From Competibacteraceae bacterium UBA6584 (lineage in GTDB: Bacteria > Pseudomonadota > Gammaproteobacteria > Competibacterales > Competibacteraceae): a stretch of DNA of 36,165 nt. The position numbers and the translations under genes are program-made. Each line of letters starts with the position of its first letter. Position 1 is the stretch's first letter. This document shows, in pieces, positions 20,518 through 27,984 of this stretch. The notes below the pieces were generated by a model. The model ran no database searches and was not told the DNA's origin. It was given only the letters and a program-made list of their open reading frames with translations. Where the stretch lies: contig DJIW01000032.1 in NCBI GenBank assembly GCA_002433805.1, forward strand, positions 1 through 36,165. Reading direction: 5' to 3'.

Positions 20518-23360
20518 TAACGCTTCCCGTCCGTCTCAAGCGATTCCGACCGATTTCGGTCGCCGCATTTCTTCGAGGGCCGACCCGCATCGCCGTGCAG
20601 CAACCCCAGTTGCACCAGAATCAGCAACACCGCCCCCACCACCACCAGATACACGCCCAGATCGAAGGCCATGGCGGACGCCAGCTCGAAATCGCCCACC
20701 ACCGGCCAATGCAAGTGGGTGAAGGTCGAGGTCAGGAACGGGTGATCGAACGCGAAACTCGCCAATCCGGTCAGCGCGGCGACCAGCAGGCCGAGGCCGA
20801 TCGGAACGTCCATGGACCACCGCAGCCGCTCCTGCGTCCACGCCGCGCCGTTGGCCAGATACTGCATGATCAGCGCCACCGCCGTGATCAGGCCGGCGAT
20901 GAAACCGCCGCCCGGCAGGTTGTGGCCGCGCAATAAGACGAAGACGGCGACCAACAGCGCCAGCGGCAACAGCAGGCGCGTCAGCGAGGCCATGATCGCC
21001 GGACGGAGGTCCGGATCCCAAGGCCGCCCCTCGTCGTCCCGCGTCGGACCGTCCAATCGCAAGCGATCCAGCATCGCGTAAATGCCGAGAGCGGCCAGCG
21101 CCAACACGCTGATCTCGCCCAAGGTGTCGTAGCCGCGAAAATCCACCAGGATCACGTTCACCACGTTGGCCCCACCGCCGCCGGGGACGCTGTTGGCCAG
21201 AAAATAACCGGCGATGCTGTCGTAAGGTCGGGTCATGATTGCCCAGGTCAGCGCCGCCGCGCCGCCGCCCGCCGCGAGCGCCAGCGCGACGTGACCGACC
21301 CTCGGGAGCGCGGCCGTCTCGACCGGCGTTCGCTGCGGCAGGAAATACAGGGCCAACAGCAGCAACACCACCGTCACGATCTCGACCGAAAGTTGGGTCA
21401 AAGCCAGATCGGGCGCGGAAAATTTGACGAACGCCAGCGCCACCACCAACCCCACCGCGCCGGTCAAAATCAGCGCGTTCAGGCGCTGCCGGTGCAGCGC
21501 CGCCGCCCCCACCGCCGCCGCCATCAACCCCAAAGCCGCCAGCGCGCTGACGCCGTCCACCGGCAACAAGGCGCGCCCGCCGGTCAAGGGCGCCTCGGAA
21601 CCGACGAATCCCGCCGCGCCCAACAGCAAGGCCGAGCCGATCACGACCGCCAACAAGCGTTGCAGCGACCCGGTATCGAGCGCGCCGGTCACCCGGCCGG
21701 CCAGCGCGAACAAACCTTCCAGCAGCGCGTTATACAGCCTTCTAGCTTCCAGGCGCTCGGCGTGCCGGTCGTGCCATTCGAACAACGGCCGGCGGCCGAC
21801 GTAGAGCAAAGCGCCGCCGACCAAGGCGATCACGCTCATTCCCAAGGCCGGACTGAAACCGTGCCAGATCGCCAAATCGTGATCCGGCAACGGTCCCTGC
21901 AACACCCCCACGCTCGCCACCGCCAGAATCGGCTCCACGGTCTGGGCCGGGAAAATGCCGACCAGCAGGCACAGCACCACCAACACCTCCACCGGAACCT
22001 TCATCCAGCGCGGCGGCTCGTGCGGGGTTTTGGACAAGCCGATCGGCTCGCCGTTGAAAAATACGTCGTGGATAAAGCGCAGCGAATAGGCCACCGCGAA
22101 CACCCCGGCCAGCGTCACGCCCGCCGGCAGCCACCACCCCAAATGCAACTGCGTGGACGCTCCGAACGCCTCGGCGAAAAACATTTCCTTGGACAAAAAA
22201 CCGTTCAACAGCGGCACGCCCGCCATGGCCGCCGAGGCCACCATCGCCAGCACGCCGGTATACGGCATGTATTTCCACAAGCCGTTGACGCGGCGCATGT
22301 CGCGGCTGCCCGCTTCGTGATCGATGATGCCGGCGGCCATGAACAGCGACGCCTTGAAGGTGGCGTGATTGATGATGTGGAACACGCCGGCCACGGCGGC
22401 CAGCGGCGTGCCGATGCCGAACAACAGCACGATCAAGCCCAAGTGGCTGATGGTCGAATACGCCAGCAAGCCTTTGAGATCGTGCTGAAATAGCGAAATA
22501 AAGGCTCCGAGCAACAGCGTGATGAACCCGGCTCCGCCCACCAACCACGCCCATTCCGGCGTGCCAGACAGCGCCGGAAACAACCGCGCCAGCAAGAAGA
22601 TGCCGGCCTTGACCATGGTGGCCGAATGCAGGTAGGCCGACGCCGGCGTGGGCGCCGCCATCGCGTTGGGCAGCCAGAAATGAAATGGAAACTGCGCGGA
22701 TTTGGTAAACGCGCCGAGCAACACCAGAACCAGCATGGGCACATAAAGCGCGTGAGCGCGGATCGCATCGCCCGCTTTTAAAATGACCGACAGTTCGTAG
22801 CCGCCAGCGATCTGCCCGAGCAGCAAAAACCCGCCCAATAAGGCCAGTCCGCCCGCGCCGGTCACGGTCAGCGCCATGCGCGCGCCGTTGCGCGCCTCCT
22901 CGCGCGAATACCAATAGCCCACCAGCAAGAAAGACGAGAGGCTAGTCAACTCCCAGAAAACCAGCAGTTGGATCAGATTTTCGGCTAGCACGATGCCGAG
23001 CATCGAACTCATGAACACCAGCAAATAAGCGTAAAACCGCCCCAATCGATCCTGTTCCGACAGGTAATAACGGGCGTACAGCACCACTAAAAGGCCGATG
23101 CCGAGAATCAGCAGGGCGAACAATAACCCCAGACCGTCCAGTCGGAACGCCCAATCGAGGCCGGCGGACGGCACCCAGGCAAAGCGCTGGATCACGGTTC
23201 GACCGGCGAACGGTTCGCCGGCCAGCGGCAACAGCAACGCCAAGGACGCCAAGGTTGCGGCTCCCGCTGTCCAGGCGGCGAGCGCGCGGCCAAACCGCGA
23301 CAGGCCGGCGACGAGCGCCGCGCCGAACAAGGGCGCGAGGATGACGAGCGCTAAATTCAT
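20517..23360 (-). CDS. mrpA: Fused Na+/H+ antiporter subunit MrpA-MrpB (PhaAB type), cluster 2
   Basis: The 947-residue protein combines full MrpA and MrpB. Residues 1-500 form the NuoL-like antiporter module with Glu137 (LLVFWELTSLSS), Lys220 (AFTKSAQFPFHFWLPNAM) and Lys251 (TMVKAGIFLLARL). Residues about 620-780 hold the DUF4040/MbhE-like C-terminal part, with LALTQLSVEIVTVVLLLLALYF and VDFRGYDTLGEISVLALAALG. From about 790 an MnhB domain follows, with LTRLLLPLALLVAVFVLLRGHNLPGGGFIAGLITAVALI. The fusion is normal for PhaAB-type six-gene operons, e.g. in rhizobia and many proteobacteria. The product pairs with C-G downstream to exchange Na+ or K+ for protons. Nothing indicates which cation is preferred. 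Confidence 0.95.
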   Translation of the reverse strand: MNLALVILAPLFGAALVAGLSRFGRALAAWTAGAATLASLALLLPLAGEPFAGRTVIQRFAWVPSAGLDWAFRLDGLGLLFALLILGIGLLVVLYARYYLSEQDRLGRFYAYLLVFMSSMLGIVLAENLIQLLVFWELTSLSSFLLVGYWYSREEARNGARMALTVTGAGGLALLGGFLLLGQIAGGYELSVILKAGDAIRAHALYVPMLVLVLLGAFTKSAQFPFHFWLPNAMAAPTPASAYLHSATMVKAGIFLLARLFPALSGTPEWAWLVGGAGFITLLLGAFISLFQHDLKGLLAYSTISHLGLIVLLFGIGTPLAAVAGVFHIINHATFKASLFMAAGIIDHEAGSRDMRRVNGLWKYMPYTGVLAMVASAAMAGVPLLNGFLSKEMFFAEAFGASTQLHLGWWLPAGVTLAGVFAVAYSLRFIHDVFFNGEPIGLSKTPHEPPRWMKVPVEVLVVLCLLVGIFPAQTVEPILAVASVGVLQGPLPDHDLAIWHGFSPALGMSVIALVGGALLYVGRRPLFEWHDRHAERLEARRLYNALLEGLFALAGRVTGALDTGSLQRLLAVVIGSALLLGAAGFVGSEAPLTGGRALLPVDGVSALAALGLMAAAVGAAALHRQRLNALILTGAVGLVVALAFVKFSAPDLALTQLSVEIVTVVLLLLALYFLPQRTPVETAALPRVGHVALALAAGGGAAALTWAIMTRPYDSIAGYFLANSVPGGGGANVVNVILVDFRGYDTLGEISVLALAALGIYAMLDRLRLDGPTRDDEGRPWDPDLRPAIMASLTRLLLPLALLVAVFVLLRGHNLPGGGFIAGLITAVALIMQYLANGAAWTQERLRWSMDVPIGLGLLVAALTGLASFAFDHPFLTSTFTHLHWPVVGDFELASAMAFDLGVYLVVVGAVLLILVQLGLLHGDAGRPSKKCGDRNRSESLETDGKR

Positions 23361-23398
23361 GACGGAGCCATCGACATTAGAGGTGAAAGCCGATCAGC

Positions 23399-23456
23399 AT
23401 TTAAAACTCACAAAGGATTTAAAAAGCGGCTTGGATCGGACCATCAGGCGTCCGAT
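23399..23456 (-). promoter_or_regulatory. Direct repeats and palindrome upstream of mrpAB
   Basis: Two copies of ATTTAAAA (23399-23406 and 23417-23424, 18 bp apart) lie 39-64 bp upstream of the mrpAB start, and a perfect 7-bp inverted repeat (ATCGGAC 23435-23441, GTCCGAT 23450-23456, 8-base gap) lies just beyond. The AT-rich repeats may be promoter elements and the palindrome a regulator site. No canonical -35/-10 pair could be assigned. Confidence 0.35.
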
Positions 23457-23474
23457 GGCGCGATGGCGCGGCGG

Positions 23475-23508
23475 CAATAAAAAGCGAGGGCGACCGAAGG
23501 TCGCCGCT
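23475..23508 (-). terminator. Strong intrinsic terminator of the small-protein genes
   Basis: On the minus strand, GGCGACC TTC GGTCGCC (cUUCGg-type loop, 7-bp stem, further pairing at the foot) is followed by CTCGCTTTTTATT. It lies about 105 bp after the stop of the four-cysteine protein gene and shields the mrpAB operon from read-through. Confidence 0.75.
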
Positions 23509-23614
23509 CTAGAGTATTGGTCGAGAAACGCCGGATAGCAAGCCGCCCGGCATGGAGCGGGGCTTTTGGAAACCAGGCGCGAGCGGTTGCCAACGCCGAA
23601 GGCCGGCGCGGCGA

Positions 23615-23806
23615 TCAGCCCTTGGAACCAGCGCCTGTCGGGCGGCGCGGATCGCGCCGCGGCGGGCGCGGCGGCCGGTTCTTGGTATCGTTGCTAAAAC
23701 GAAAACGCCCGGCCAGCACGCAACCTTTCATCCCCGGATCGCAGGTCTGTCCCTTGACGTGCTGGCAGGCTCCATTCAGTTCGTGCGGACAACCCCAGCC
23801 GCTCAT
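23615..23806 (-). CDS. Small four-cysteine protein
   Basis: The 63-residue protein reads like a compact metal-binding or disulfide-linked module: CPHELNGACQHVKGQTCDPG followed by MKGCVLAGRFRFSND, with Cys at 6, 14, 22 and 29 and spacing C-x7-C-x7-C-x6-C. The first Cys is followed by Pro-His-Glu. The tail (KNRPPRPPRRDPRRP) is basic and Pro-rich. GGGAG lies 8 bases before the ATG, supporting expression. I recall similar small proteins in proteobacterial genomes annotated as hypothetical, but know no function. There is no signal peptide, so it is probably cytoplasmic. It is downstream of a Gly-rich exported protein gene on the same strand and is followed by a strong terminator. Confidence 0.7.
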   Translation of the reverse strand: MSGWGCPHELNGACQHVKGQTCDPGMKGCVLAGRFRFSNDTKNRPPRPPRRDPRRPTGAGSKG

Positions 23807-23908
23807 GAACCGCGCTCCCTGACGTTCGAAATTGATCGGGCCGCCCGTTGGAATTAAGCCCCGACCGACGGCGCGACGAAAGCAGCAACGACGGTTTTAG
23901 CGCCGTGG

Positions 23909-24409
23909 TTACTGACTGATGCGGCCCGCGGCAGCCGGTCCGAAATGCCTGGCGGTATGGAAGGGGTTGGGCATGCCGGCCGAGTAGCAAACCTGCGCCG
24001 AGCGGATGCAGCTGATGCCAGGTCCAGGCGAGAACGTATCCGCCTGATTGCCGCCGCCGGAGTTCTGACCGGGGTTCGGACGACCGCCGCCTTGATGGCC
24101 GCCGCCGGGGTTTTGACCCTGGCCCGGAGGCTGTCCCGCGCCCGGACGGCCGCCGCCTTGGTTGCCGCCCGCATTCTGGCCGCCGCCCGGACGGCCGCCG
24201 CCTTGCGCGCCGCCGTCATCCCGCGATTGCCGCCGCTCCAAGCGCCGGGCGGCATCATCGCCGTAACGCTGGCGGGTCTGTTCGACATTGGGTCCAGATT
24301 TGTCGCGGCAGACCTGGTTCTCGTCGTTGCATTTTTGCGCCAGCGCCAGCGGCGCTTGTCCGGCCAGCACCACGGCCCCCAACGCCAAAATCGTCTTGGT
24401 CAGTTTCAT
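23909..24409 (-). CDS. Exported Gly/Gln/Pro-rich low-complexity protein
   Basis: The 166-residue product has a clear Sec signal peptide (MKLTKTILALGAVVLAGQAP to LALA, cleavage before QKCNDE). The mature part starts with a Cys pair (KCNDENQVC), then a charged helix-like stretch (EQTRQRYGDDAARRLERRQS), then about 60 residues of GGGRPGxGQ/NPGGG repeats (about 72-128), and ends with a second Cys pair (ISCIRSAQVC) and AGMPNPFHTARHFGPAAAG. ATG 24409 is chosen because GGAGG (24420-24416) lies 6 bases upstream; the adjacent ATG 24412 is too close. A periplasmic or surface protein is likely; no function is known. Cys pairs flanking a flexible repeat suggest disulfide-closed ends. Confidence 0.7.
   Translation of the reverse strand: MKLTKTILALGAVVLAGQAPLALAQKCNDENQVCRDKSGPNVEQTRQRYGDDAARRLERRQSRDDGGAQGGGRPGGGQNAGGNQGGGRPGAGQPPGQGQNPGGGHQGGGRPNPGQNSGGGNQADTFSPGPGISCIRSAQVCYSAGMPNPFHTARHFGPAAAGRISQ
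24045..24215. repeat. Imperfect tandem repeats coding Gly-rich segment
   Basis: Copies of a GC-rich unit built around CCGCCGCCxGG..CCGCCTTG recur four times or more within this stretch, each coding a GGGRPxxGQ-like block on the minus strand. Slippage here would change the length of the exported protein. Confidence 0.6.
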
Positions 24410-24742
24410 CATTAACCTCCAAACGCTTAAAATCTCGGATGTAACGTAACTTAACAAACGCCGGCCATTTAACGACCGCGAGGGCCGACTCGACGGCGAT
24501 GTTGTGGAATATCCTATTAACATTAGCTGAACATCGCTCCAAGGGAAATATTGCCGGACTGCCCGCGCGAAGTCCCCGACCGCGCCCACTGTTATCGGCT
24601 CCCAGCCATTTGGCGGCGGCATCAACACGCGGTGCGCGAGCGGTCGCCTCCGACGCTGATGCGGTGGCCACCGGGAAATCCCCTGACTTTTTCAAGGACT
24701 GATATAGTATCGTCCGCCCACTCAGCGAATCCTTTCAGACGC
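24410..24742. other. Divergent intergenic region, 333 bp
   Basis: This interval separates the Gly-rich gene (minus) from the acetyltransferase unit (plus). It holds GGAGG for the former, a TTGTTA-17-GATTTT promoter-like pair on the minus strand (weak), a 7-bp inverted repeat CGATGTT/AACATCG across 26 AT-rich bases at about 24497-24536, and the extended -10 box at 24700-24708. Short reading frames here have no protein character. Confidence 0.5.
24700..24708 (+). promoter_or_regulatory. Extended -10 promoter before the acetyltransferase unit
   Basis: TGATATAGT fits the TGn-TATAAT extended -10 consensus (one mismatch in the hexamer). A transcript would begin near 24715, about 28 bases before ATG 24743. 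CTGACT at 24683-24688 is a possible but too close -35 (14-bp spacing). Confidence 0.4.
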
Positions 24743-24874
24743 ATGGCAAGCCCTAAAACTCGCAAGTTCCACAAGCTGATCCTCAATCGCTCGGATGATG
24801 GTTATTCCCCTTCGAGCGCGCCCCGCGAACGCTCTAGCGCACCCGCCACGACCGAAAGCCGCGCTTGTCCATGA
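24743..24874 (+). CDS. Possible 43-residue leader ORF coupled to the acetyltransferase
   Basis: An ATG at 24743 opens 43 codons (MASPKTRKFHKLILNRSDDG at the start) ending in TGA at 24872-24874, which overlaps the acetyltransferase ATG as ATGA. The large gene has no ribosome-binding site of its own, so translation of this ORF could deliver ribosomes to it. The peptide is basic at the N-terminus and Ser/Ala-rich later, with no known domain. It may equally be a chance frame. Confidence 0.35.
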   Translation: MASPKTRKFHKLILNRSDDGYSPSSAPRERSSAPATTESRACP

Positions 24875-27519
24875 CCATTCGAAATCTGGATTACCTTTTC
24901 AAACCCGACGCCATCGCGTTGATCGCCGATGGCGGCGAGAGCGAAATTTTGATCGCCCGCAACTTGATGAAAAGCGGCTTCAAGGGGCCGATCATGCCGG
25001 TCGATTCCAAGCGCGGCGCGCTAGAGGGCGCGCTCGCTTACCGCGACATCGCCGACCTGCCGGTCGCCCCCGCCCTGGCGATCATCACCCGACCGCTCGC
25101 TCAAGCGCCGACGTTGATCAAACAGCTGGGCGAACGCGGCGCGCGGGCGGCCGTGCTCTACAGCGACGCGCGCGGTATTCCGGAGGGCGAGCGAGCGCGT
25201 CTTTATCAAGCCATTCTCGACGCCGCCAAACCGTATCTGCTGCGGGTGATGGGACCGGGCTCCCAGGGTTTCAACGTCCCGATCACCCACTTGAACGCCA
25301 GCCTCAACCGCCAACCGCTGCTGCCCGGCCAGATCGCGTTCGTCTCTGAATCCGGCACCATCGGCCAGACCGCCGTCGACATCGGCAACCATTACAGCTT
25401 CGGATTCAGCCATCTGGTCCATTTGGGCGATGGCCTCGACATCGATCTGGCCGACATTCTCGATTATCTGGCGGGCGATTACCGGGTTCGGGCGATTTTG
25501 CTGTATCTGGAAAATATCGGCGACGCCCGCAAATTCATGTCGGCGGCGCGGCGCGCGGCGCGCGTCAAACCGGTGATCATCTTGAAGCCGCGCCGCTTTC
25601 CCGACCAGCCTGACGATGCGGTGTTCGCCGCCGCGTTCCGCCGCGCCGGCCTGCTGCGCGTGGATACGAGCGACGAACTGTTTCAAATGGTCGAAGTGCT
25701 GAAAGCCGCCAAGCTGGTCAATAACGACCGACTGGCGATTCTCAGCAACAGCTCCAGCATGAGCCTGATGGCCACCGACGTGCTTTACGATTTCGGCGGG
25801 CGGCTGGCGCAATTTTCCGAGGCGACCCAACAAGGTCTGGAAACCCTGCTCGAACCGAGCGCGCAACCCAATCCCCTGGATGTCGGCGATCAGGCCAACG
25901 AAAAAGCCTACGGCCAAGCCCTCGATCTGTTGCTGGCCGATCCGGGGGTGGACGGCGTGTTGGTGATCAAAACCCCCAGCGCCTTCACCGACACCACGGC
26001 GGTCGCCGACACCCTGCTCCAGCGCCCCACCACCAACCGCTGCGTCATCGCCAGTTTTCCAGGGCCGCAAACCGGCGCGGAAGCCCGCCGGCGGCTGGGG
26101 CGGAAGATACCGACCTACGAAACCGCCGGCGACGCGGTGCAGGCGTTCATGCGGATCGTGCAATACAAACGCAATCAGTCGCTGCTGATGGAAACGCCAC
26201 CCTCGCTGCCGGAGGAGTTCACCGCCGATATTCCGATGGCCAAGGCCGTCATCGCCCAAGCGCTGGCCGGCGGACGCCGGCTCCTCAACGAACACGAGGC
26301 CCTGCAACTGCTGAGCGCCTATGCGATTCCGGTGGCGGAAACCCTGACGGCGAAATCCCCCTACGAGGCGAGGCAGCTCGCCGCCCGCCTGAACCAAGCC
26401 GTCACTTTAAAAATCCTTTCGCCCGACATCGCCAATAAATCGCAAATCGGCGGGGTCGCCCGCTACTTGAATACGCCCGAGGCGGTTCAACAGACGGCGA
26501 CCGCGATGCTGATGCGGCTGCGCACCGTCGCGCCGGCGGCGCGTTTCGAGGGCTTCGTGCTGCAACCCATGCTCCCCCGCGACGGCTCCTATGAATTGAC
26601 CTTGGGCGTCCGCGCCGGCGGCGGCTTCGGTCCGGTGATCTATTTCGGACAAGGCGGCACCGAGGCCGAAACCATCAACGATTTCACCTACGGCCTCCCG
26701 CCGATCAACATGCATCTGGCCCGCGAGATCATGGCGCAAACCCGCATCTACAAGCGGCTGCGCTACAGCCTGCTGCGCCGCGCCGATCTCAAGGCGCTGG
26801 CGCTGACGCTGGTCAAGATTTCGCAAATGGTGGTCGATCTGGCCGAATTGGCCGAATTGCACATCAATCCTTTGTGGGTCAACGAAGACGGCGTGGTGGC
26901 GCTGGACGCCCGGGTGCACCTGACGCCGGCCGACGCGGGCGCCGCGCCGGCCCAGCGGCTGGCGATCCGGCCGTACCCCAACGAACTGGAGGAAAGCATC
27001 ACCCTGCCCAACGACCGAAAATTGTTGCTGCGTCCGGTCCTGCCGGAAGACGAGCCGGCGCTGCACGCGCTGGTGTCGCGGGCCTCGCCCGAAGATTTGC
27101 GCCGGCGCTTTTTCCAGCCGATCCGCGAGCTGTCCCACGAGATGGCCGCCGGCTTGACCCAGATCGACTACAACCGGGAAATCGCCTTGGTGGCGGTCGG
27201 ACCCGGCCTGCCCGGCAAGGCGGTGGTTTATGGCATCGTCAACCTCAGCGCCGATCCGAATAACGACCGCGCCGAATACTCGATTCTGGTGGATCGGGCC
27301 CTGATCGGGATGCGGCTGGGCAACCTGTTGATGCGCCGGATCATCGACTACGCCCGCTCGCGCGGCATCGGCGAAATCTACGGCGAGGTGCTCAAGGAAA
27401 ACACGCCGATGTTGCAGCTCAATCAGGCCCTGGGCTTTTCGATTCAGTCCGACGACGACGACCCGGCCTTGAAGCATGTTATCCTGAAGCTCCACCATAT
27501 CGACTCCTCGGCGGGCTGA
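24871..27519 (+). CDS. Pat/YfiQ-type GNAT protein acetyltransferase with acyl-CoA synthetase-like part
   Basis: The 882-residue protein has the layout of protein lysine acetyltransferase Pat (YfiQ/PatZ, 886 residues in E. coli): a CoA-binding Rossmann part (1-125), ligase-CoA domains (about 145-440, with SESGTIGQTAVDIGNHYSFG at 159-178), an ATP-grasp domain (about 465-690), and a C-terminal GNAT domain (about 710-875; RPVLPEDEPALHALV, YSILVDRALIGMRLGNLLMR, ending in the LNQALGF motif). The loop that carries the catalytic His in ADP-forming acyl-CoA synthetases (SHTGAL) is missing: ILKPRRFPDQPDDAVFAAAF (236-255) passes straight through. It is therefore predicted to bind nucleotide/CoA for control rather than make acyl-CoA. 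Such enzymes acetylate metabolic enzymes, for example acetyl-CoA synthetase. ATG 24871 is chosen by homology with the N-terminus. Confidence 0.9.
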   Translation: MTIRNLDYLFKPDAIALIADGGESEILIARNLMKSGFKGPIMPVDSKRGALEGALAYRDIADLPVAPALAIITRPLAQAPTLIKQLGERGARAAVLYSDARGIPEGERARLYQAILDAAKPYLLRVMGPGSQGFNVPITHLNASLNRQPLLPGQIAFVSESGTIGQTAVDIGNHYSFGFSHLVHLGDGLDIDLADILDYLAGDYRVRAILLYLENIGDARKFMSAARRAARVKPVIILKPRRFPDQPDDAVFAAAFRRAGLLRVDTSDELFQMVEVLKAAKLVNNDRLAILSNSSSMSLMATDVLYDFGGRLAQFSEATQQGLETLLEPSAQPNPLDVGDQANEKAYGQALDLLLADPGVDGVLVIKTPSAFTDTTAVADTLLQRPTTNRCVIASFPGPQTGAEARRRLGRKIPTYETAGDAVQAFMRIVQYKRNQSLLMETPPSLPEEFTADIPMAKAVIAQALAGGRRLLNEHEALQLLSAYAIPVAETLTAKSPYEARQLAARLNQAVTLKILSPDIANKSQIGGVARYLNTPEAVQQTATAMLMRLRTVAPAARFEGFVLQPMLPRDGSYELTLGVRAGGGFGPVIYFGQGGTEAETINDFTYGLPPINMHLAREIMAQTRIYKRLRYSLLRRADLKALALTLVKISQMVVDLAELAELHINPLWVNEDGVVALDARVHLTPADAGAAPAQRLAIRPYPNELEESITLPNDRKLLLRPVLPEDEPALHALVSRASPEDLRRRFFQPIRELSHEMAAGLTQIDYNREIALVAVGPGLPGKAVVYGIVNLSADPNNDRAEYSILVDRALIGMRLGNLLMRRIIDYARSRGIGEIYGEVLKENTPMLQLNQALGFSIQSDDDDPALKHVILKLHHIDSSAG

Positions 27520-27535
27520 ATTCAGGTACGATTTC

Positions 27536-27904
27536 ATGAGCGACAAACGACTGCTGGTCATCGACGACGAACCGGAAATTGGCGAATTCGTGCGCAAGGT
27601 CGCCGCCGGATTGGGCTATGAAGTCCGGGTGACCACCGACGGCCGCGCCTTTCAAGCGGCCTATCACGAACTGCGGCCGACCACCATCGTCATGGACATG
27701 GTGATGCCGGAAATGGATGGCAACGAACTGGTGCTGTGGTTGATGGAGCAGCACTACGACGCCAATCTGATCATCATCACCGGCTACAATCCCGATTACG
27801 CCAAGGACGCCCGCCTGCTGGCGGAATTCAAGGGCCTGCGCTCGGTGATCACCCTGATCAAGCCGATCCGGCTGGACAAATTGCGCGAAGTGCTGGGCGG
27901 TTGA
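27536..27904 (+). CDS. Stand-alone response regulator receiver protein
   Basis: The 122-residue protein is a single receiver (REC) domain without output domain. Acidic pocket residues Asp10, Asp11 and Glu12 (VIDDEPE), phosphorylation site Asp54 (VMDMVMPEMDG), Thr82 (IITGY) and Lys109 (LIKPI) are all present, so it should be phosphorylated by a histidine kinase or small phosphodonor. It starts 16 bp after the acetyltransferase stop and is probably co-transcribed with it. A CheY-like or phosphorelay role is likely; its partner kinase is not in the window. Confidence 0.92.
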   Translation: MSDKRLLVIDDEPEIGEFVRKVAAGLGYEVRVTTDGRAFQAAYHELRPTTIVMDMVMPEMDGNELVLWLMEQHYDANLIIITGYNPDYAKDARLLAEFKGLRSVITLIKPIRLDKLREVLGG

Positions 27905-27984
27905 ACGCGGGTTTTCAAACCCCGGTCTGACCGAGATCGCGGGCGCTCGTCCGAGCCTCGTTTCCGTTCGATGGGAGGCGCGTT

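Noticed and set aside
23909..24220. CRISPR-like appearance of the repeated GC-rich units
   Set aside because: Repeats are imperfect, contiguous and in frame within a signal-peptide-bearing coding sequence; there are no spacers or cas genes.
25021..26397. 458-codon minus-strand frame
   Set aside because: Antisense of the acetyltransferase; no ribosome-binding site or recognisable protein sequence.
27908..27930. Hairpin GGGTTT..AAACCC after the receiver gene as a terminator
   Set aside because: Two-base loop and no T-run; it is not a credible terminator.
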